From positions 1 through 64,000 of the forward strand of contig CAYYDG010000041.1 of the NCBI GenBank assembly GCA_964470555.1: a DNA stretch of 64,000 nt, in the 5' to 3' direction. Below are positions 63,902 to 64,000 of the stretch, one piece after another. A program made the position numbers and the translations under genes. Every line of letters starts with the position of its first letter. The first letter of the stretch is position 1. Origin of the DNA: RBC074 sp964470555. GTDB lineage: Bacteria; Acidobacteriota; Blastocatellia; RBC074. Under the pieces are notes generated by a model. It saw only the letters and a list, made by a program, of their open reading frames with translations. It did not search any database and had not been told where the DNA came from.

Positions 63902-64000
63902 AAGGTTAGATTTTGATTGTATTTTGAGAAAAAGTTTTGAACTACGAATGGTCACGAATTCTCACGAATGTAAGTTTGCAGCAATTCGGTGCCACTCAAT

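Overview
The window looks like a chromosomal piece of an acidobacterium, probably of the Blastocatellia type. This is inferred from gene content and not from a marker gene. The pointers are a long Oar-like TonB-dependent receptor with an N-terminal carboxypeptidase-regulatory domain, a secreted 'VWFA-related Acidobacterial' protein flanked by two paralogous carboxypeptidase-regulatory/TPR proteins, an SdrD/HYR secreted protein, many signal-peptide hydrolases, and short intergenic repeats (GATTGCGG-, GTAGACAGT-, ATGACAAAT- and CGCAGAG-type). Base composition is moderately GC-rich and even. No phage, transposase, rRNA or CRISPR array was seen. One 100-N scaffold gap lies at 769-868.

Layout. 209-8441 (minus): a large SdrD/HYR secreted protein interrupted by the gap, then a TonB-dependent receptor. 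8766-13270 (minus): a crotonase, then a transglutaminase / alpha-E / circularly permuted ATP-grasp cluster. 13379-24385 (minus): tRNA-Glu, RNA 3'-phosphate cyclase, an acyl-CoA ligase, a row of mostly exported hydrolases (creatininase-like, metallo-beta-lactamase fold, S9 peptidase, beta-lactamase-like), a Uma2 protein, a HicBA-type module with a frameshifted hicA, and class I fumarase. 24591-31876 (plus): two membrane proteins, then the most interesting block: a CHAT-peptidase/transglutaminase-like protein, an alpha/beta-hydrolase with a basic N-terminal extension, and a winged-helix/transmembrane/SH3-like protein. 31870-35077 (minus): RqcH-like NFACT protein and a zinc-ribbon/RDD membrane protein. 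35319-42621 (plus): Rieske oxygenase, acyl-CoA carboxyltransferase, TPR protein, an ATPase/DUF4276 pair and a Tat-exported Nif3-like protein. 42905-45117 (minus): SDR dehydrogenase and RarA. 45243-48823 (plus): SprT-like protein, DUF5678/retropepsin-like pair, glycosyltransferase and methyltransferase. 48839-53506: exported zincin (minus), RNase D-like nuclease (plus) and a TonB receptor fragment with no start (plus). 53792-63901 (minus): the TPR/VWA/TPR operon, an exported protein of unknown function, a CocE/NonD hydrolase and a TIGR00300 (LOR/SDH) protein.

Together the genes suggest a heterotroph with heavy investment in outer-membrane uptake and secreted or periplasmic hydrolysis, plus fatty/organic acid catabolism (CoA ligase, dienoyl-CoA isomerase-like crotonase, acyl-CoA carboxylase, fumarase). 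Two cassettes have the look of conflict or defence modules: CHAT/hydrolase/wHTH-TM and ATPase/DUF4276. All domain calls come from reading translated sequence by eye; no database search was run.
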